NCBI RefSeq assembly: GCF_000302535.1
Contig: NC_018708.1
Coordinates: 2,604,001 to 2,668,000 of the forward strand
Length of the DNA stretch: 64,000 bases
Source: Acidovorax sp. KKS102
GTDB lineage: Bacteria; Pseudomonadota; Gammaproteobacteria; Burkholderiales; Burkholderiaceae_C
Direction: 5' to 3'
The position numbers and the translations under genes were made by a program. Shown piece by piece: positions 25,782 through 34,510 of the stretch (position 1 is the first letter of the stretch; the number at the start of each line of letters is the position of its first letter). The notes below the pieces were generated by a model that was given only the letters and a program-made list of their open reading frames with translations, had not been told where the DNA came from and made no database searches.

Positions 25782-27638
25782 ATGACCTCTACCCCCGCCG
25801 ATATCGCCAGCGTGCAAACGCTGCCCCAGCTCCTGGCCTACCGCGCCGCCCGTACTCCCCAGGCCGAGGCCTACCGTGCGTTTGACTCCTCCCGCCAAGC
25901 CTGGGCCAGCCTCACCTGGGCGCAGACCGCAGAGCGCGTGAACACCTGGGCCCAAGCCCTCGCCGCCATGCAGCTGCCACCGGCCGCGCGCGTGGCCATC
26001 TTGCTGCCCAACGGCCTGCATGCCATGTGCGCCGACCAGGCCACGCTGGCCACTGGTGGCGTGCCCGTGCCGCTGCACGCCATCGACAACCCGGGCAGCA
26101 TCGCCTACATCCTGGCCGACTGCGAGGCCTCGATGCTCATCGTGAGCCAGGCCGAGCAGTGGGAAAAGATCCGCGCCGTGGGCACGCCGTTCCCAGCCCT
26201 GCGCGCAGTGGTGATTACCGATGACGACGACGCTTTCAAGCCCACCCCGGCGTCTATCGACAGCCCGGCAGTGGGCTCGCTCGCGCAGTGGCTGACGGGG
26301 GCGGGGCAAACGGGCGCACCTACAACCCGCATGGGCCCGCAGGCCGATGACCTGGCCGCCATCGTCTACACCTCAGGCACCACCGGCAAACCCAAGGGCG
26401 TGATGCTGACGCACCGCAACGTGGTCAGCGACGTGAAAGCCGTGCTGGAGCGCATTGCTCCCACGGTGGACGACGTGTTCCTGTCGTTCCTGCCGCTGTC
26501 GCACACCTTTGAACGCACGGGCGGCTACTACCTGCCGATTGCGGCGGGCAGTTGTGTGGCCTATGCCAGGTCGGTGGCCCAGCTGGCGGAAGACCTGAAA
26601 ACCATACGCCCTACCGTGCTGGTGTCGGTGCCGCGCATTTACGAGCGCATCCACGCCAAGCTGATCGAAAAGCTCTCGCCCACCCCGTGGAAGATGCAGC
26701 TCTACGAAGCCGCGCAGAACAAGGGCTGGGCCCGGTTTTGTGCCGCACAGCGCCTGCCCGCCCCCACGCCGGACGCCAGCAGCCAGGCTGCAGGCTGGAT
26801 GGCCGCCCTGCCCTGGCCAGTGCTGCACGCCCTGGTGGCCAAGCCTTTGCTGGCCCAGTTTGGCGGCCGCGTGCGCGTGGCGGTGAGTGGCGGCGCCCCG
26901 CTGTCGCCCACCATTGCCAAGTGTTTTCTGGGCCTGGGGCTGCCGCTGATTCAGGGCTACGGCATGACCGAGACCGCGCCGGTGGTGTCGGTCAACGCAC
27001 TGGACGACAACGACCCCGCCTGCGTGGGCAAGGCCCTGCCCGGTGTGGAGGTGCGCATTGGCGACAACCACGAGCTGCAGGTGCGTGGCCCCATCGTGAT
27101 GAAGGGCTACTGGAAGCGGCCCGAAGACACGGCCAAGATCCTGAGCCCCGACGGCTGGCTGGGCACCGGCGACCAGGCCGACATCGTGAACGGCCGCATT
27201 TACATCAAGGGCCGCATCAAGGAAATCATCGTCACCTCGACCGGCGAGAAGGTGCCCCCCGGCGACCTGGAACTGGCACTGCTGGCCGACCCGTTGCTGG
27301 AGCAGGCCTTTGTGGTGGGTGAAAACCGCCCCTTCATCGCCTGCGTGGCCGTGCTGAACGCAGGCGAGTGGCCGCGCCTGGCCGCCGACCTGGGCCTGAA
27401 CCCCCAGGCGGCGGACAGCCTGAACCACCCCAGCGTGCACCGCGCCGTGCTGGCGCGCATCGAAAAGAACACCGCCAGCTTTGCCCGCTATGCCGTGCCG
27501 CGCACGGTGCACCTGACGCTGGAGCCGTGGACGATTGAAAACACCTTCATGACCCCCACGCTCAAGCTCAAGCGCAACAACCTGATGGCGCACTTTGCCG
27601 AGGCGATTGAGGGCATGTACCAAAAGCCGGGGCGCTGA
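25782..27638 (+). CDS. AMP-dependent synthetase / long-chain acyl-CoA ligase
   Basis: A 618-residue adenylate-forming enzyme. The P-loop YTSGTTGKPKGVMLTHRN sits around residues 205-222, the A5 motif GYGMTETAP near 395, the A7/A8 hinge TGDQAD and GRIKEIIVTSTGEKVPP near 465-490, as in long-chain fatty-acyl-CoA synthetases. It would activate a carboxylic acid with ATP and CoA in the cytoplasm. It has a 184-base gap after the GntR gene, so it is probably its own unit. Chain length is not predictable. Confidence 0.93.
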   Translation: MTSTPADIASVQTLPQLLAYRAARTPQAEAYRAFDSSRQAWASLTWAQTAERVNTWAQALAAMQLPPAARVAILLPNGLHAMCADQATLATGGVPVPLHAIDNPGSIAYILADCEASMLIVSQAEQWEKIRAVGTPFPALRAVVITDDDDAFKPTPASIDSPAVGSLAQWLTGAGQTGAPTTRMGPQADDLAAIVYTSGTTGKPKGVMLTHRNVVSDVKAVLERIAPTVDDVFLSFLPLSHTFERTGGYYLPIAAGSCVAYARSVAQLAEDLKTIRPTVLVSVPRIYERIHAKLIEKLSPTPWKMQLYEAAQNKGWARFCAAQRLPAPTPDASSQAAGWMAALPWPVLHALVAKPLLAQFGGRVRVAVSGGAPLSPTIAKCFLGLGLPLIQGYGMTETAPVVSVNALDDNDPACVGKALPGVEVRIGDNHELQVRGPIVMKGYWKRPEDTAKILSPDGWLGTGDQADIVNGRIYIKGRIKEIIVTSTGEKVPPGDLELALLADPLLEQAFVVGENRPFIACVAVLNAGEWPRLAADLGLNPQAADSLNHPSVHRAVLARIEKNTASFARYAVPRTVHLTLEPWTIENTFMTPTLKLKRNNLMAHFAEAIEGMYQKPGR

Positions 27639-27654
27639 GCCAGTCAAGACGGGC

Positions 27655-28776
27655 TCAGTGCACCAGCTCGCCTTCCCGCGCGTAGGCCGAGCCAAAGCGG
27701 TTGGCCAAAAAGTCGTCAAGCGCGACAGCCTCCTGCCCCACAAAGCCCTGCTGCGGCAGCCGCCCCTGCGCCACCAGGTCCAGCGCCGTGCAGATGCCTG
27801 CCGCCGTAGTGAGCTGGATGGCGCTGAGCCGGTGCCCCGCCACCTCGGTGCCCACGATGTGGGCGGAATACGAATCCTGCACCAGCCGCCCGCCCTTGAG
27901 GCCTGATGCGGTGGCAAACACCACGATCACGTCCTGGTCGGTGGTGGGGATGGCGGTTTCGAGAATGTCCTTGAGCAGATCGCGCCGGTCGCGCAGGCGC
28001 AGGTCATTGAGCAGCAGTTTGAGGATGGCGTTGTGGCCCGGGTAGCGGATGGACTGATAGTCCACCTGCCGTGCCTTGCCCGCCAGTGTCTCGGTGAGCG
28101 TGCCCAGACCACCCGAGGTGTTGAAGGCCTCGTACTCCACGCCATCGAGCGCAAAGGTTTCCAGCCCTTCCAGCGCCGGAACGGTGGTGCGCACGCCGTC
28201 CACAATGGCCTCGCAGGGGTTGCAGTACTCGTTGATGAGGCCTTCGGTGCTCCAGGTCAGGTTGTAGCGCAGTGCGCCCTGCGGGTAGCGTGGCAACGCC
28301 CCCACGCGCATGCGCAGGGTGTGCAGGGTGTCAAACCGGCGGGCCAGGTCGTTGCCCACGATGCCGATGAAGCCCGGCGCCAGGCCGCACTGGGGCATGA
28401 GCACGCTGCGGGCATTAGCGGCCAGCGCGCGGATGGCCTGGGTGCTGGCCACGTCTTCGGTCAGGTCAAAGTAGTGCACGCCTGCGCTGGCGCACAACGT
28501 GGCTACGGGCACAGCGCGGTGGAAGGGCAATGCGTTCAGCACGGCAAAGCGGCCATCGATGGCGGCTTGCAGACTGGCGTCGTCCACGGTCAACCGGGTG
28601 GAGATCCCCAGCGCCGCCACTTCGGCCAGGCGGGCCGGATCACGGTCCGCCACCAGGATGTCGTAGTCGCCGGACTGCTGCAGCAAGAGCGCCATCGCAA
28701 AGCCGATGTGGCCCGCCCCCAGGACGGTGATGGCGCGGCGGGGGGTGGAGTTCCAGGTGGTGGCAAAGGTGGTCAT
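27655..28776 (-). CDS. Saccharopine dehydrogenase-family NAD(P)-binding protein
   Basis: A 373-residue protein with an N-terminal Rossmann fold (VLGAGHIGFAMALLLQQSG, then the acidic ADRDPAR end) and the saccharopine-dehydrogenase catalytic domain with GLAPGFIGIVGNDLA and GALRYNLTWSTEGLINEY. It is divergent from an Lrp/AsnC regulator, a common layout for amino-acid dehydrogenases, so a lysine- or related amino-acid dehydrogenase is likely. Which substrate it uses cannot be shown here. ATG 28776 begins at a sensible distance before the Rossmann motif. Confidence 0.88.
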   Translation of the reverse strand: MTTFATTWNSTPRRAITVLGAGHIGFAMALLLQQSGDYDILVADRDPARLAEVAALGISTRLTVDDASLQAAIDGRFAVLNALPFHRAVPVATLCASAGVHYFDLTEDVASTQAIRALAANARSVLMPQCGLAPGFIGIVGNDLARRFDTLHTLRMRVGALPRYPQGALRYNLTWSTEGLINEYCNPCEAIVDGVRTTVPALEGLETFALDGVEYEAFNTSGGLGTLTETLAGKARQVDYQSIRYPGHNAILKLLLNDLRLRDRRDLLKDILETAIPTTDQDVIVVFATASGLKGGRLVQDSYSAHIVGTEVAGHRLSAIQLTTAAGICTALDLVAQGRLPQQGFVGQEAVALDDFLANRFGSAYAREGELVH

Positions 28777-28898
28777 GGCAGCGCTCCCGGTAGTGCTCGC
28801 CACATGCAGCGGCGAGGTGTTGGTGATGCCTTGATGCTAGGCAGCAGCACTGTCAATGTGTAGCTCTCAAAACGTCGAAAACAGCTATTTGTTTTGCC

Positions 28899-28924
28899 AT
28901 AACGGCGAATATGATAGTCGTTAT
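28899..28924. promoter_or_regulatory. Inverted repeat upstream of the Lrp-type regulator
   Basis: ATAACG and CGTTAT are inverted 14 bases apart, 22 bases before the regulator start and within the divergent spacer. A plausible autoregulatory site for an Lrp/AsnC dimer. Confidence 0.4.
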
Positions 28925-28945
28925 AACTTTTTGGACGGAGCACCC

Positions 28946-29398
28946 ATGACCCAGCCCCTGGACGACACCGACCGGCAACTGCTCAGCCTGTTGCAGGCCA
29001 ACGCGCGCGAGGGCACGGCCCAGCTCGCCCGCAAGCTGGGGCTGGCCCGCACCACCGTGGTGGCGCGCATTGCGCGGCTGGAGCGATTGGGCGTGGTGGC
29101 TGGCTACGGGGTGCGGCTGGGTCAGCGGCTTGACGCCACCACCGTGCGGGCCTGGTGCAGCATCAGCGTGCTGCCCAAGACAGCGCCCGCCGTACTGCGC
29201 GCGCTGGAGGCCATGGCCGAGGTCGAAGAGGTGTCGGCCGTGAGCGGGCCGTTTGACTATCTGGTGTTCTTGCGTTGCACCAGCCACGAGCAGCTCGATA
29301 CCCTGCTCGACAAGGTGGGCCAACTGGACGGCGTGCACCAGACGCAGACCAGCATCGTGCTCAGCCGCAAGATCGACCGACGCAGCGTTGGAGCCTGA
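28946..29398 (+). CDS. Lrp/AsnC family transcriptional regulator
   Basis: A 150-residue protein. The N-terminal HTH (LDDTDRQLLSLLQANAREG then ARKLGLARTTVVARIARLERLGVV) is the AsnC type, and the C-terminal RAM ligand domain (~70-140) contains AVSGPFDYLVFLRC. It is divergent from the saccharopine-dehydrogenase-like gene, which it probably activates or represses in response to an amino acid. Confidence 0.93.
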   Translation: MTQPLDDTDRQLLSLLQANAREGTAQLARKLGLARTTVVARIARLERLGVVAGYGVRLGQRLDATTVRAWCSISVLPKTAPAVLRALEAMAEVEEVSAVSGPFDYLVFLRCTSHEQLDTLLDKVGQLDGVHQTQTSIVLSRKIDRRSVGA

Positions 29399-29424
29399 AT
29401 ACTGCCCCACCGCCCATACTACTT

Positions 29425-29471
29425 TTTTGATAGCTTTCAGCGCTTTCTACATAAGCGCCAGAAGCCGATTT
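29425..29471. repeat. Palindromic intergenic repeat, copy 4
   Basis: TTTTGATAGCTTTCAGCGC and AAGCGCCAGAAGCCGATTT match the consensus arms. It lies between the convergent Lrp-type and PlsC-type genes, where it may serve as a two-way transcript end. Confidence 0.72.
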
Positions 29472-29491
29472 CACTCAAAAAACCTATAAAC

Positions 29492-30079
29492 TCAGGCCTC
29501 GAACTGCGTCGGGTTCTTACCCCGGATGGGCGCATAAAATGCCTTGATGCTCGCCATGTCCCGCTCCACATCGCCCGTGGGCTCAAACAACGGGCCCAGC
29601 CCGCCGACCTTGCGGCCGTAGTCCACAAACGCCAGCACGATGGGCACGCCCGCCTGCTGGGCAATGAAGTAGAAGCCCGTCTTCCAGTGCCGCGTCTTGC
29701 CCCGCGTGCCTTCGGGCGGCACGATGAGCTGCATGGGGCCGTCGGCATCGCGCATGGCCTGGGCCGAGCTGGCGACCAGGTTGTTGGCCTGGCTGCGATC
29801 CACCGGGATGCCGCCCAGCCAGCGCATCACCCCGCCAAACGGCGCCTTGAACAGGCTGTGTTTGCCCATCCAGTACACCCGCAGCCGCAGCGAAAACGCC
29901 AGCATCAGCGTGTACGGCAAGTCCCAGTTGCTGGTGTGCGGCGCGGCGATTAGCACGCTTTTGGCGGCGTGGGCAGGCAAGGCGCCTTCCACCTTCCAGC
30001 CGGTGATGCGCAGGGTGAAGCGGGAAAAAGCGCGCAGGAGCGTGTTGACAACCGGCGTGTCAAAAATGGTGTGGTGCAT
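29492..30079 (-). CDS. PlsC-type lysophospholipid acyltransferase
   Basis: A 195-residue 1-acyl-glycerol-3-phosphate acyltransferase-like protein. The catalytic HX4D motif is HTSNWD near residue 48, and the substrate-binding EGTRGKTRHWKTG follows near 123. It is likely bound to the inner-membrane face and transfers an acyl chain to a lysophospholipid or similar alcohol. Shorter than PlsC (about 240), it belongs to the compact group with an HTSNWD box. The ATG at 30079 gives MHHTIFDTPVV; the open frame beyond it lacks family character. Confidence 0.9.
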   Translation of the reverse strand: MHHTIFDTPVVNTLLRAFSRFTLRITGWKVEGALPAHAAKSVLIAAPHTSNWDLPYTLMLAFSLRLRVYWMGKHSLFKAPFGGVMRWLGGIPVDRSQANNLVASSAQAMRDADGPMQLIVPPEGTRGKTRHWKTGFYFIAQQAGVPIVLAFVDYGRKVGGLGPLFEPTGDVERDMASIKAFYAPIRGKNPTQFEA

Positions 30080-30401
30080 GGGAAACGGGTGACAGAACGG
30101 GGCCTGGAGCGCTGGAGCGGGTGAAAAACCCGGGCTTTGCAGGCATCGAAAGCGCCGCGAGTATCGCTGATCAGGGCAATGCCCCGCCTTGACGCAAGGC
30201 AAATGGCCGTTGCCGCCACATCCTTGAATCCCATGCAAGGCGCTATTGTTGTGATATCTGTTAGGGCAATAAAAATAGGCGCTACCGGGTGTTTCCGCTA
30301 AGTTTTCGGTCGCAGCGACTGCCATGCCAAATAAAGCTGGCGTTTGCACCCCACAGGTCCAGAATTCGCCTCCAGCAGGCCCGTGTTCTCACTGCCGCCG
30401 C
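30080..30401. other. Divergent spacer between acyltransferase and AlkB-type genes
   Basis: About 320 bases. It must hold the promoters of both genes. AAAAATAGGCGCTA near 30268 resembles one arm of the genome's palindromic repeat, but the partner arm is not convincing. The last 78 bases are also open in the alkB frame (alternative ATG at 30324). No other gene is seen. Confidence 0.4.
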
Positions 30402-31571
30402 ATGCTGCAAGCCCAGCGCCCCACCACCCCGCACTACCGCGACCGCAAGCGGTATGCATGGCTGCTGTCGCTGGTGGTGCCCTGCACCGTGGGCGTAGGC
30501 CCGGCGTTGATGGCCTGGACGGGCAATCCGCTGTCGCTGTGGGCGCCGGTGGCGTTTTTCTACCTCGTCGCCCCGTTGCTGGACTGGGTGCTGGGCGTGG
30601 ACCAGAGCAACCCGCCCGAATCCGCCGTGCCTGCATTGGAAAACGACCGGTACTACCGCCGCATCACCTTTTTGCTGGTGCCGGTGCTGTGGGCGGCCTT
30701 CCTCTTCAGCGCCTGGTGGGTGGCCACGCAGCCCCTGCCCTGGCACGGCGTGCTGGCGATGGTCTTGACCACCGGCACAGTGGGCGGGTTCTGCATCAAC
30801 CTGGGGCATGAGCTGGGCCACAAGAACACGGCGCTGGAGCGCTGGCTGGCCAAGCTGGTGCTGGCGCCCACGGCCTATGGACACTTCTTTATCGAACACA
30901 ACCGGGGCCACCACCGCGACGTGGCCACCCCGGCCGACCCGGCTTCGTCGCGCATGGGCGAGTCCATCTACCGCTTTGTGCTGCGCGAGATGCCCGGCGC
31001 CGCACGCCGCGCCTGGGCGCTGGAGAAAGACCGCCTGGCCCGCCAGCACCTGCCGCTGCTTACATGGCACAACGAGATCCTGCAGCCCGCGCTCGTCACG
31101 GCGCTGCTGTGGGCCGGGCTGGCGCTGTGGCTGGGTGTGGCGATCCTGCCGTTTTTGCTCGCGGCGTCGTTCTGGGCCAACTTTCAGCTGACCTCGGCCA
31201 ACTATGTCGAGCACTACGGGCTGCTGCGCCGCAAGGACGCCAGCGGCCGCTACGAACCTTGCCGCCCCCAGCATTCATGGAACAGCAACCACGTATTCTC
31301 CAACTGGGCCCTGTTCCATCTGCAGCGGCACTCCGACCACCACGCGCACCCGCTGCGCCGCTACCAATCTCTGCGGCACTTTGACGATGTGCCGCAGCTG
31401 CCCATCGGCTACTTCGGCATGTTCACGCTGGCCTATGTGCCGCCCCTGTGGCGCCGCGTGATGGACCCGCGCCTGCTGGCCCAGGTGGGGCGCGACGCCG
31501 CCCACATCAACATCGACCCGCGCCAGCGGGCCGCGATCGTGCGGAAATACGGGTTGCAGGACCTGGGATAG
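30402..31571 (+). CDS. alkB: AlkB-type membrane hydroxylase (alkane 1-monooxygenase family)
   Basis: A 389-residue integral membrane di-iron enzyme. Its three histidine boxes HELGHK, EHNRGHHRD and LQRHSDHHAH, plus NYVEHYGLLR, are diagnostic of AlkB. It inserts oxygen into the terminal carbon of an alkane, using electrons from rubredoxin, which is not encoded nearby. ATG 30402 is preferred because the protein looks family-like from there (TPHYRDRKRYAW). An ATG at 30324 would add 26 residues; neither has a clear ribosome site. Its neighbours do not form an alkane operon. Confidence 0.92.
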   Translation: MLQAQRPTTPHYRDRKRYAWLLSLVVPCTVGVGPALMAWTGNPLSLWAPVAFFYLVAPLLDWVLGVDQSNPPESAVPALENDRYYRRITFLLVPVLWAAFLFSAWWVATQPLPWHGVLAMVLTTGTVGGFCINLGHELGHKNTALERWLAKLVLAPTAYGHFFIEHNRGHHRDVATPADPASSRMGESIYRFVLREMPGAARRAWALEKDRLARQHLPLLTWHNEILQPALVTALLWAGLALWLGVAILPFLLAASFWANFQLTSANYVEHYGLLRRKDASGRYEPCRPQHSWNSNHVFSNWALFHLQRHSDHHAHPLRRYQSLRHFDDVPQLPIGYFGMFTLAYVPPLWRRVMDPRLLAQVGRDAAHINIDPRQRAAIVRKYGLQDLG

Positions 31572-31828
31572 AACGAGTGTGGATGCGCTGGCGACCGGGC
31601 ACGAGCCCCCTGCGGGCCGACAACCGCCACCTCCAGCACTCCTCTATTGATAGCACCCAGAACAATCGGCACTAGCACCTGCGCCCGTTCTGACCCAAAA
31701 CCCTCCGCTGGCGCCCCTCACGCAGCCAGTGGGATAATGCAGATTTCGCACCTGCAGCCCCGCAGCGCCCCCGACCAGAGGGGCGTTCTGCTGCAGAACA
31801 TTCCCCTCCCCGCCTTCGCTGTTTGCCT

Positions 31829-31891
31829 GTGGAAACCACCCTGAGCCCCTGGCGCATGTCCGTCGCCCCCATGATGGATAGTTGCGATTAA
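31829..31891 (+). pseudogene. dusA: 5' fragment of the host dusA, cut off by the integrated element
   Basis: From a GTG at 31829 the frame reads ETTLSPWRMSVAPMMD and then leaves dusA homology, ending at TAA 31889-31891. The same peptide LSPWRMSVAPMMD begins the intact dusA at 43141, 11.3 kb away. This is the original 5' end of the host gene, separated from its body by integration. The junction falls just after ATGATGGA (31871-31878). Confidence 0.88.
31871..31878. other. attL core, left junction of the integrated element
   Basis: ATGATGGA is identical to 43198-43205 at the right junction, and the flanking dusA codons are homologous but diverged. The crossover therefore occurred in or near this conserved MMD codon block. 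Exact endpoints cannot be fixed because homology extends leftward. Confidence 0.75.
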
Positions 31892-31920
31892 CCAACATTC
31901 ATGCGGTTTTCAAGGGTTTC

Positions 31921-31938
31921 GTGTGCAGTGCGTGTGCA
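31921..31938. repeat. Paired GTGTGCA motifs, left-end integrase arm-type sites
   Basis: GTGTGCA occurs at 31921-31927 and 31932-31938, eleven bases apart in the same orientation, about 45 bases inside the left junction. The same pairs occur near the right end (43030, 43040, 43085, 43096), as expected for arm sites of a tyrosine recombinase. Confidence 0.65.
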
Positions 31939-32017
31939 GTCTTGGCGGTGCGCAAGAAACGTGTGACAGTGGGTTTGCTTCCTTGCACAATGTTCGTTCG
32001 ACTTACCAGGATCTCAG

Positions 32018-32197
32018 ATGAACGAAGCACTTGCCGCCTCCAAAGCAGACGCCATGCTCTTGGCCATTCTCACAAATCAACAAGAGGTGCTCTACAAAGG
32101 CACGATGACGGATCTTTCCAACGCTGAACAGACCGCAGAGGCGCTTGCAGCATTCCGCCGACGGCTGATCGTGAAGCTCATGGAACAGGGCTCTTAG
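32018..32197 (+). CDS. Short hypothetical protein of the element, 59 residues
   Basis: ATG 32018 to TAG 32195-32197 encodes a charged helical protein beginning MNEALAASKADAMLLAIL. AGGATCT upstream is a fair ribosome site. It is the only rightward gene of the element and the one nearest the left end. Its stop codon directly abuts the end of the head-closure gene on the opposite strand (32198), so the space is fully used. The C-terminal half (LSNAEQTAEALAAFRRRLIV) looks like an amphipathic helix. I do not recognise the family. Confidence 0.6.
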   Translation: MNEALAASKADAMLLAILTNQQEVLYKGTMTDLSNAEQTAEALAAFRRRLIVKLMEQGS

Positions 32198-32515
32198 TCA
32201 GCCCACAGCCTTGCACATTAACACCAGCTCCCGATTGCCTGAGCGCACGTCCACCAGGCTCTCGATGCCGTAGGTGGTGCCGTTATGGACCACGCGATCC
32301 TCGGCAGTCATCCATGGGCGAAACCGCATCCTGATTCTGGCCGTCACCTCGGACACAGCAGCTTGCGCGGCCAGGTACTCCCGGCCCGTCAGCGGCTCCA
32401 CAGCGGCCCAGCAGGTGAACAGGGGCGCCCAGGTCTCGATGGGCTGGCCCAGCTCGTCATAGGTCGTCGTGAACCGCTCCACCGTCACGCGCTGGTCAAG
32501 GTCGCCCGCCCTCAT
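32198..32515 (-). CDS. Phage head closure protein
   Basis: A 105-residue protein of the head-closure / head-tail adaptor family (SPP1 gp16, HK97 gp7-like). It starts RAGDLDQRVTVERF and has the beta-rich body with PLTGREYLAAQA and DRVVHNGTTYGIESL typical of the group. It would close the DNA-filled head and form the face to which a tail binds. Its start overlaps the connector gene by four bases (ATGA). It is the last head gene of the element; no tail gene follows. Confidence 0.85.
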   Translation of the reverse strand: MRAGDLDQRVTVERFTTTYDELGQPIETWAPLFTCWAAVEPLTGREYLAAQAAVSEVTARIRMRFRPWMTAEDRVVHNGTTYGIESLVDVRSGNRELVLMCKAVG

Positions 32516-32796
32516 GCGTACACCCGATATGGGTTCAGCAGGCGCTCAAATGTCGGGTTCTTGGACAGCGGGCGCTCCACCAGGGCTTCCCGGTTGGCGT
32601 ACAGATCGCCCACCAGCAGCAGCGCGGCGGCCTTCACCGGGGCGGGTGCCGTGTCGTCCAGCGGCGCGGGCGCGTTGATGAAGTCGCCCACCGATGCGGC
32701 GGCGGCGTCAATCATTGCGCCCAGCAGAGAATCTTCGTCGTCGTGGTCAATGCGGCAATGCAGCTTCGCTTCGTCCAGGGTCAATAGTGCGGCCAT
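32512..32796 (-). CDS. Phage head-tail connector protein (gp6-like)
   Basis: A 94-residue helical protein beginning LLTLDEAKLHCRIDHDDEDSLL, the standard N-terminus of HK97 gp6-like connectors, with the later KAAALLLVGDLYANRE helix. It would form the ring beneath the portal. It is followed by the head-closure gene with a four-base overlap, but is separated from the terminase gene upstream by about 190 bases in which no gene is seen. Confidence 0.88.
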   Translation of the reverse strand: MAALLTLDEAKLHCRIDHDDEDSLLGAMIDAAAASVGDFINAPAPLDDTAPAPVKAAALLLVGDLYANREALVERPLSKNPTFERLLNPYRVYA

Positions 32797-32988
32797 GTCG
32801 GTTCCTCAGTTGTAGGGGTGCCAGCGCCGTGGTGAAAGGTCAGGGCCATGCCCGCATCGGGGAATCACTCTCCTTTGCGTCCATTCCGTGAAGCCCACTC
32901 GCTGGCTGTCGGGGTTTTTCCTGAAACGCGGCACTGCCCGACTAATCCGCGTCCTGGCTTTCCTTTCGGCCCCCCAGGCTAGGGTGAA

Positions 32989-34491
32989 TCAAACGAACGT
33001 GAAGCCCTCCAGGGTCACGCCCATGGCTTCCTCGGCCTTGGACGCCACACCCATGGCCATGGCCAGCGCCACCAGGCCATCAATGCGGCCTGTTGCTTTT
33101 TGCTTGTCGAGCTTGCGATTGCCTGCGGGGTCTTTCGCCGTCACGGCATTGGCTGCGCACCAGGTCAGCAGCGGATTGCCGCCGTGCGCAATGCGCCCAT
33201 TCAGCAGCTCGGCCTCCAGCACATCAAGGGCAGGCGAGAAACTTTGGAACCCTTGGCCGAACTCCACCAGCGGCAGCTCGGCACCCATGCGATCCAGCTC
33301 CCGGCGCAGTTGGTCGATACGCCAGCGGTCGAAGGCGATGGCCTGCACATCCATTTCAGCGAAGATTTCCAGCATGTCCGCTGCAACGTGTTCGAGGTCA
33401 ACCGATGCGCCTGGCGTCGTCCGTAGCACGCCTTGCCGGTGCCACACGTCATAGGGGGCACGATCACGGCGGGCACGATCAGCAAGGCCGATTTCAGGGG
33501 CCCAGAAGTGCGGTTGCACATGCCACACGCCATCCACCTGGCCCACGATCACCAGGGCTGTCAGGTCGGTGCGGGCGGACAAGTCCAGGCCAGCGAACAC
33601 CGGAACGTCAGCGCAAATTTGCGTCGGCGTTGCACAAGCCTTCCACACGTCCGGCGATATGAATGGGGAGACAGTCGAAACCCGCTGATTGAGCAGCAGA
33701 TTGCGGGCGGTGTTCTCCATGCTCGGCATACGCTGGGCCTGCGTCATCTGTTCGCGCAGGTCGTCCAGGCTGCGGAACAGGCCCAGGGCTGGATTTGCCG
33801 CACGCCATGCGCTCTCGTCCATGAGGTCGCAGCCTTCGGGCGCGGCGTATAGGTGGCAGACAATCTTCGGATCACCAGACTTCAAGGCGTCGTCAATCTG
33901 CACGCTGAGCCAATCCGCATCCGATGCAGCCTGCGTGCTGATGATGATTTGCAGCGGGTTTTCGTGTGCCCCTTGGGAGGTCAGCAGACTGTCGATAAAG
34001 TCGTCTTGCGGGCCACGCACCTGGCCCCATTCGTCACCAATAATCAGCAGGGGACTCGCTCCCATCGCTGTCTTGGCCTCGGCACTCATGGCGCGATATT
34101 CCACATTCATGGGCAGGCCGATGATGCGTTTCCCGCTCGGTATGACGCGCACCAGCGGGGCCAGCTTCGGGGACTGTTGGATCATGAGACAGCACAGCCG
34201 GAACACCAGCGATGCCTGTTCACGCGACAAGGCGCCAGAAACTGCGGTGGCGTTCTGACGCGCTTCAGGCCCCACGATGAAGGCGGCGAGGATGGCGGCT
34301 ATCAGCGCGGTCTTGCCCCCCTGTGTGCCTTGGCTGAGGATGGCGCGGCGGGTGCCGTGGGGGTTGTCGAAAACGTCAACAATGAACTGCTTTTGGAAAT
34401 CAGCCAGCACCATGGGCTGGCCCACGTCCTTCCCTTCGGGCACGCGCAGATAGCGTTCCACAAATTCGATGATGCGGGCGGCGCGGGTCAT
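32989..34491 (-). CDS. terL: Phage terminase large subunit
   Basis: A 500-residue packaging motor. The ATPase part has the Walker A variant SQGTQGGKT at 53-61 and Walker B LLIIGDEW at 148-155. The nuclease part has the first acidic residue in AGLDLSARTDLTAL (~300) and a late acidic GRIDGLVALAMA (~465). It cuts and pumps DNA into the capsid with the small subunit encoded 19 bases upstream. The length and motif spacing look intact, so it should be functional. Confidence 0.93.
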   Translation of the reverse strand: MTRAARIIEFVERYLRVPEGKDVGQPMVLADFQKQFIVDVFDNPHGTRRAILSQGTQGGKTALIAAILAAFIVGPEARQNATAVSGALSREQASLVFRLCCLMIQQSPKLAPLVRVIPSGKRIIGLPMNVEYRAMSAEAKTAMGASPLLIIGDEWGQVRGPQDDFIDSLLTSQGAHENPLQIIISTQAASDADWLSVQIDDALKSGDPKIVCHLYAAPEGCDLMDESAWRAANPALGLFRSLDDLREQMTQAQRMPSMENTARNLLLNQRVSTVSPFISPDVWKACATPTQICADVPVFAGLDLSARTDLTALVIVGQVDGVWHVQPHFWAPEIGLADRARRDRAPYDVWHRQGVLRTTPGASVDLEHVAADMLEIFAEMDVQAIAFDRWRIDQLRRELDRMGAELPLVEFGQGFQSFSPALDVLEAELLNGRIAHGGNPLLTWCAANAVTAKDPAGNRKLDKQKATGRIDGLVALAMAMGVASKAEEAMGVTLEGFTFV

Positions 34492-34510
34492 GTTGGATTT
34501 GAAATCTGAC

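Larger units (their letters stand above)
31572..32017. other. Intergenic region holding the native dusA promoter area and the left end of the integrated element
   Basis: From left to right: a degenerate repeat-like sequence near 31645-31690 (weak match), the original upstream region of dusA with GATAAT near 31732 as a possible -10 box, the truncated dusA start (31829-31891), the element boundary near 31879, and a pair of GTGTGCA motifs at 31921-31938. The first complete gene of the element on this side starts at 32018. Confidence 0.7.

Noticed and set aside
30258..30300. A repeat copy upstream of alkB
   Set aside because: One arm (AAAAATAGGCGCTA) resembles the repeat, but the other arm is absent.
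31645..31690. A sixth intergenic palindromic repeat
   Set aside because: Only GATAGC and CTAGCAC fragments match; arms do not pair convincingly.
32797..32988. A missing gene between terL and the connector gene
   Set aside because: No open frame with a ribosome site or phage-like character is visible in the 192 bases.
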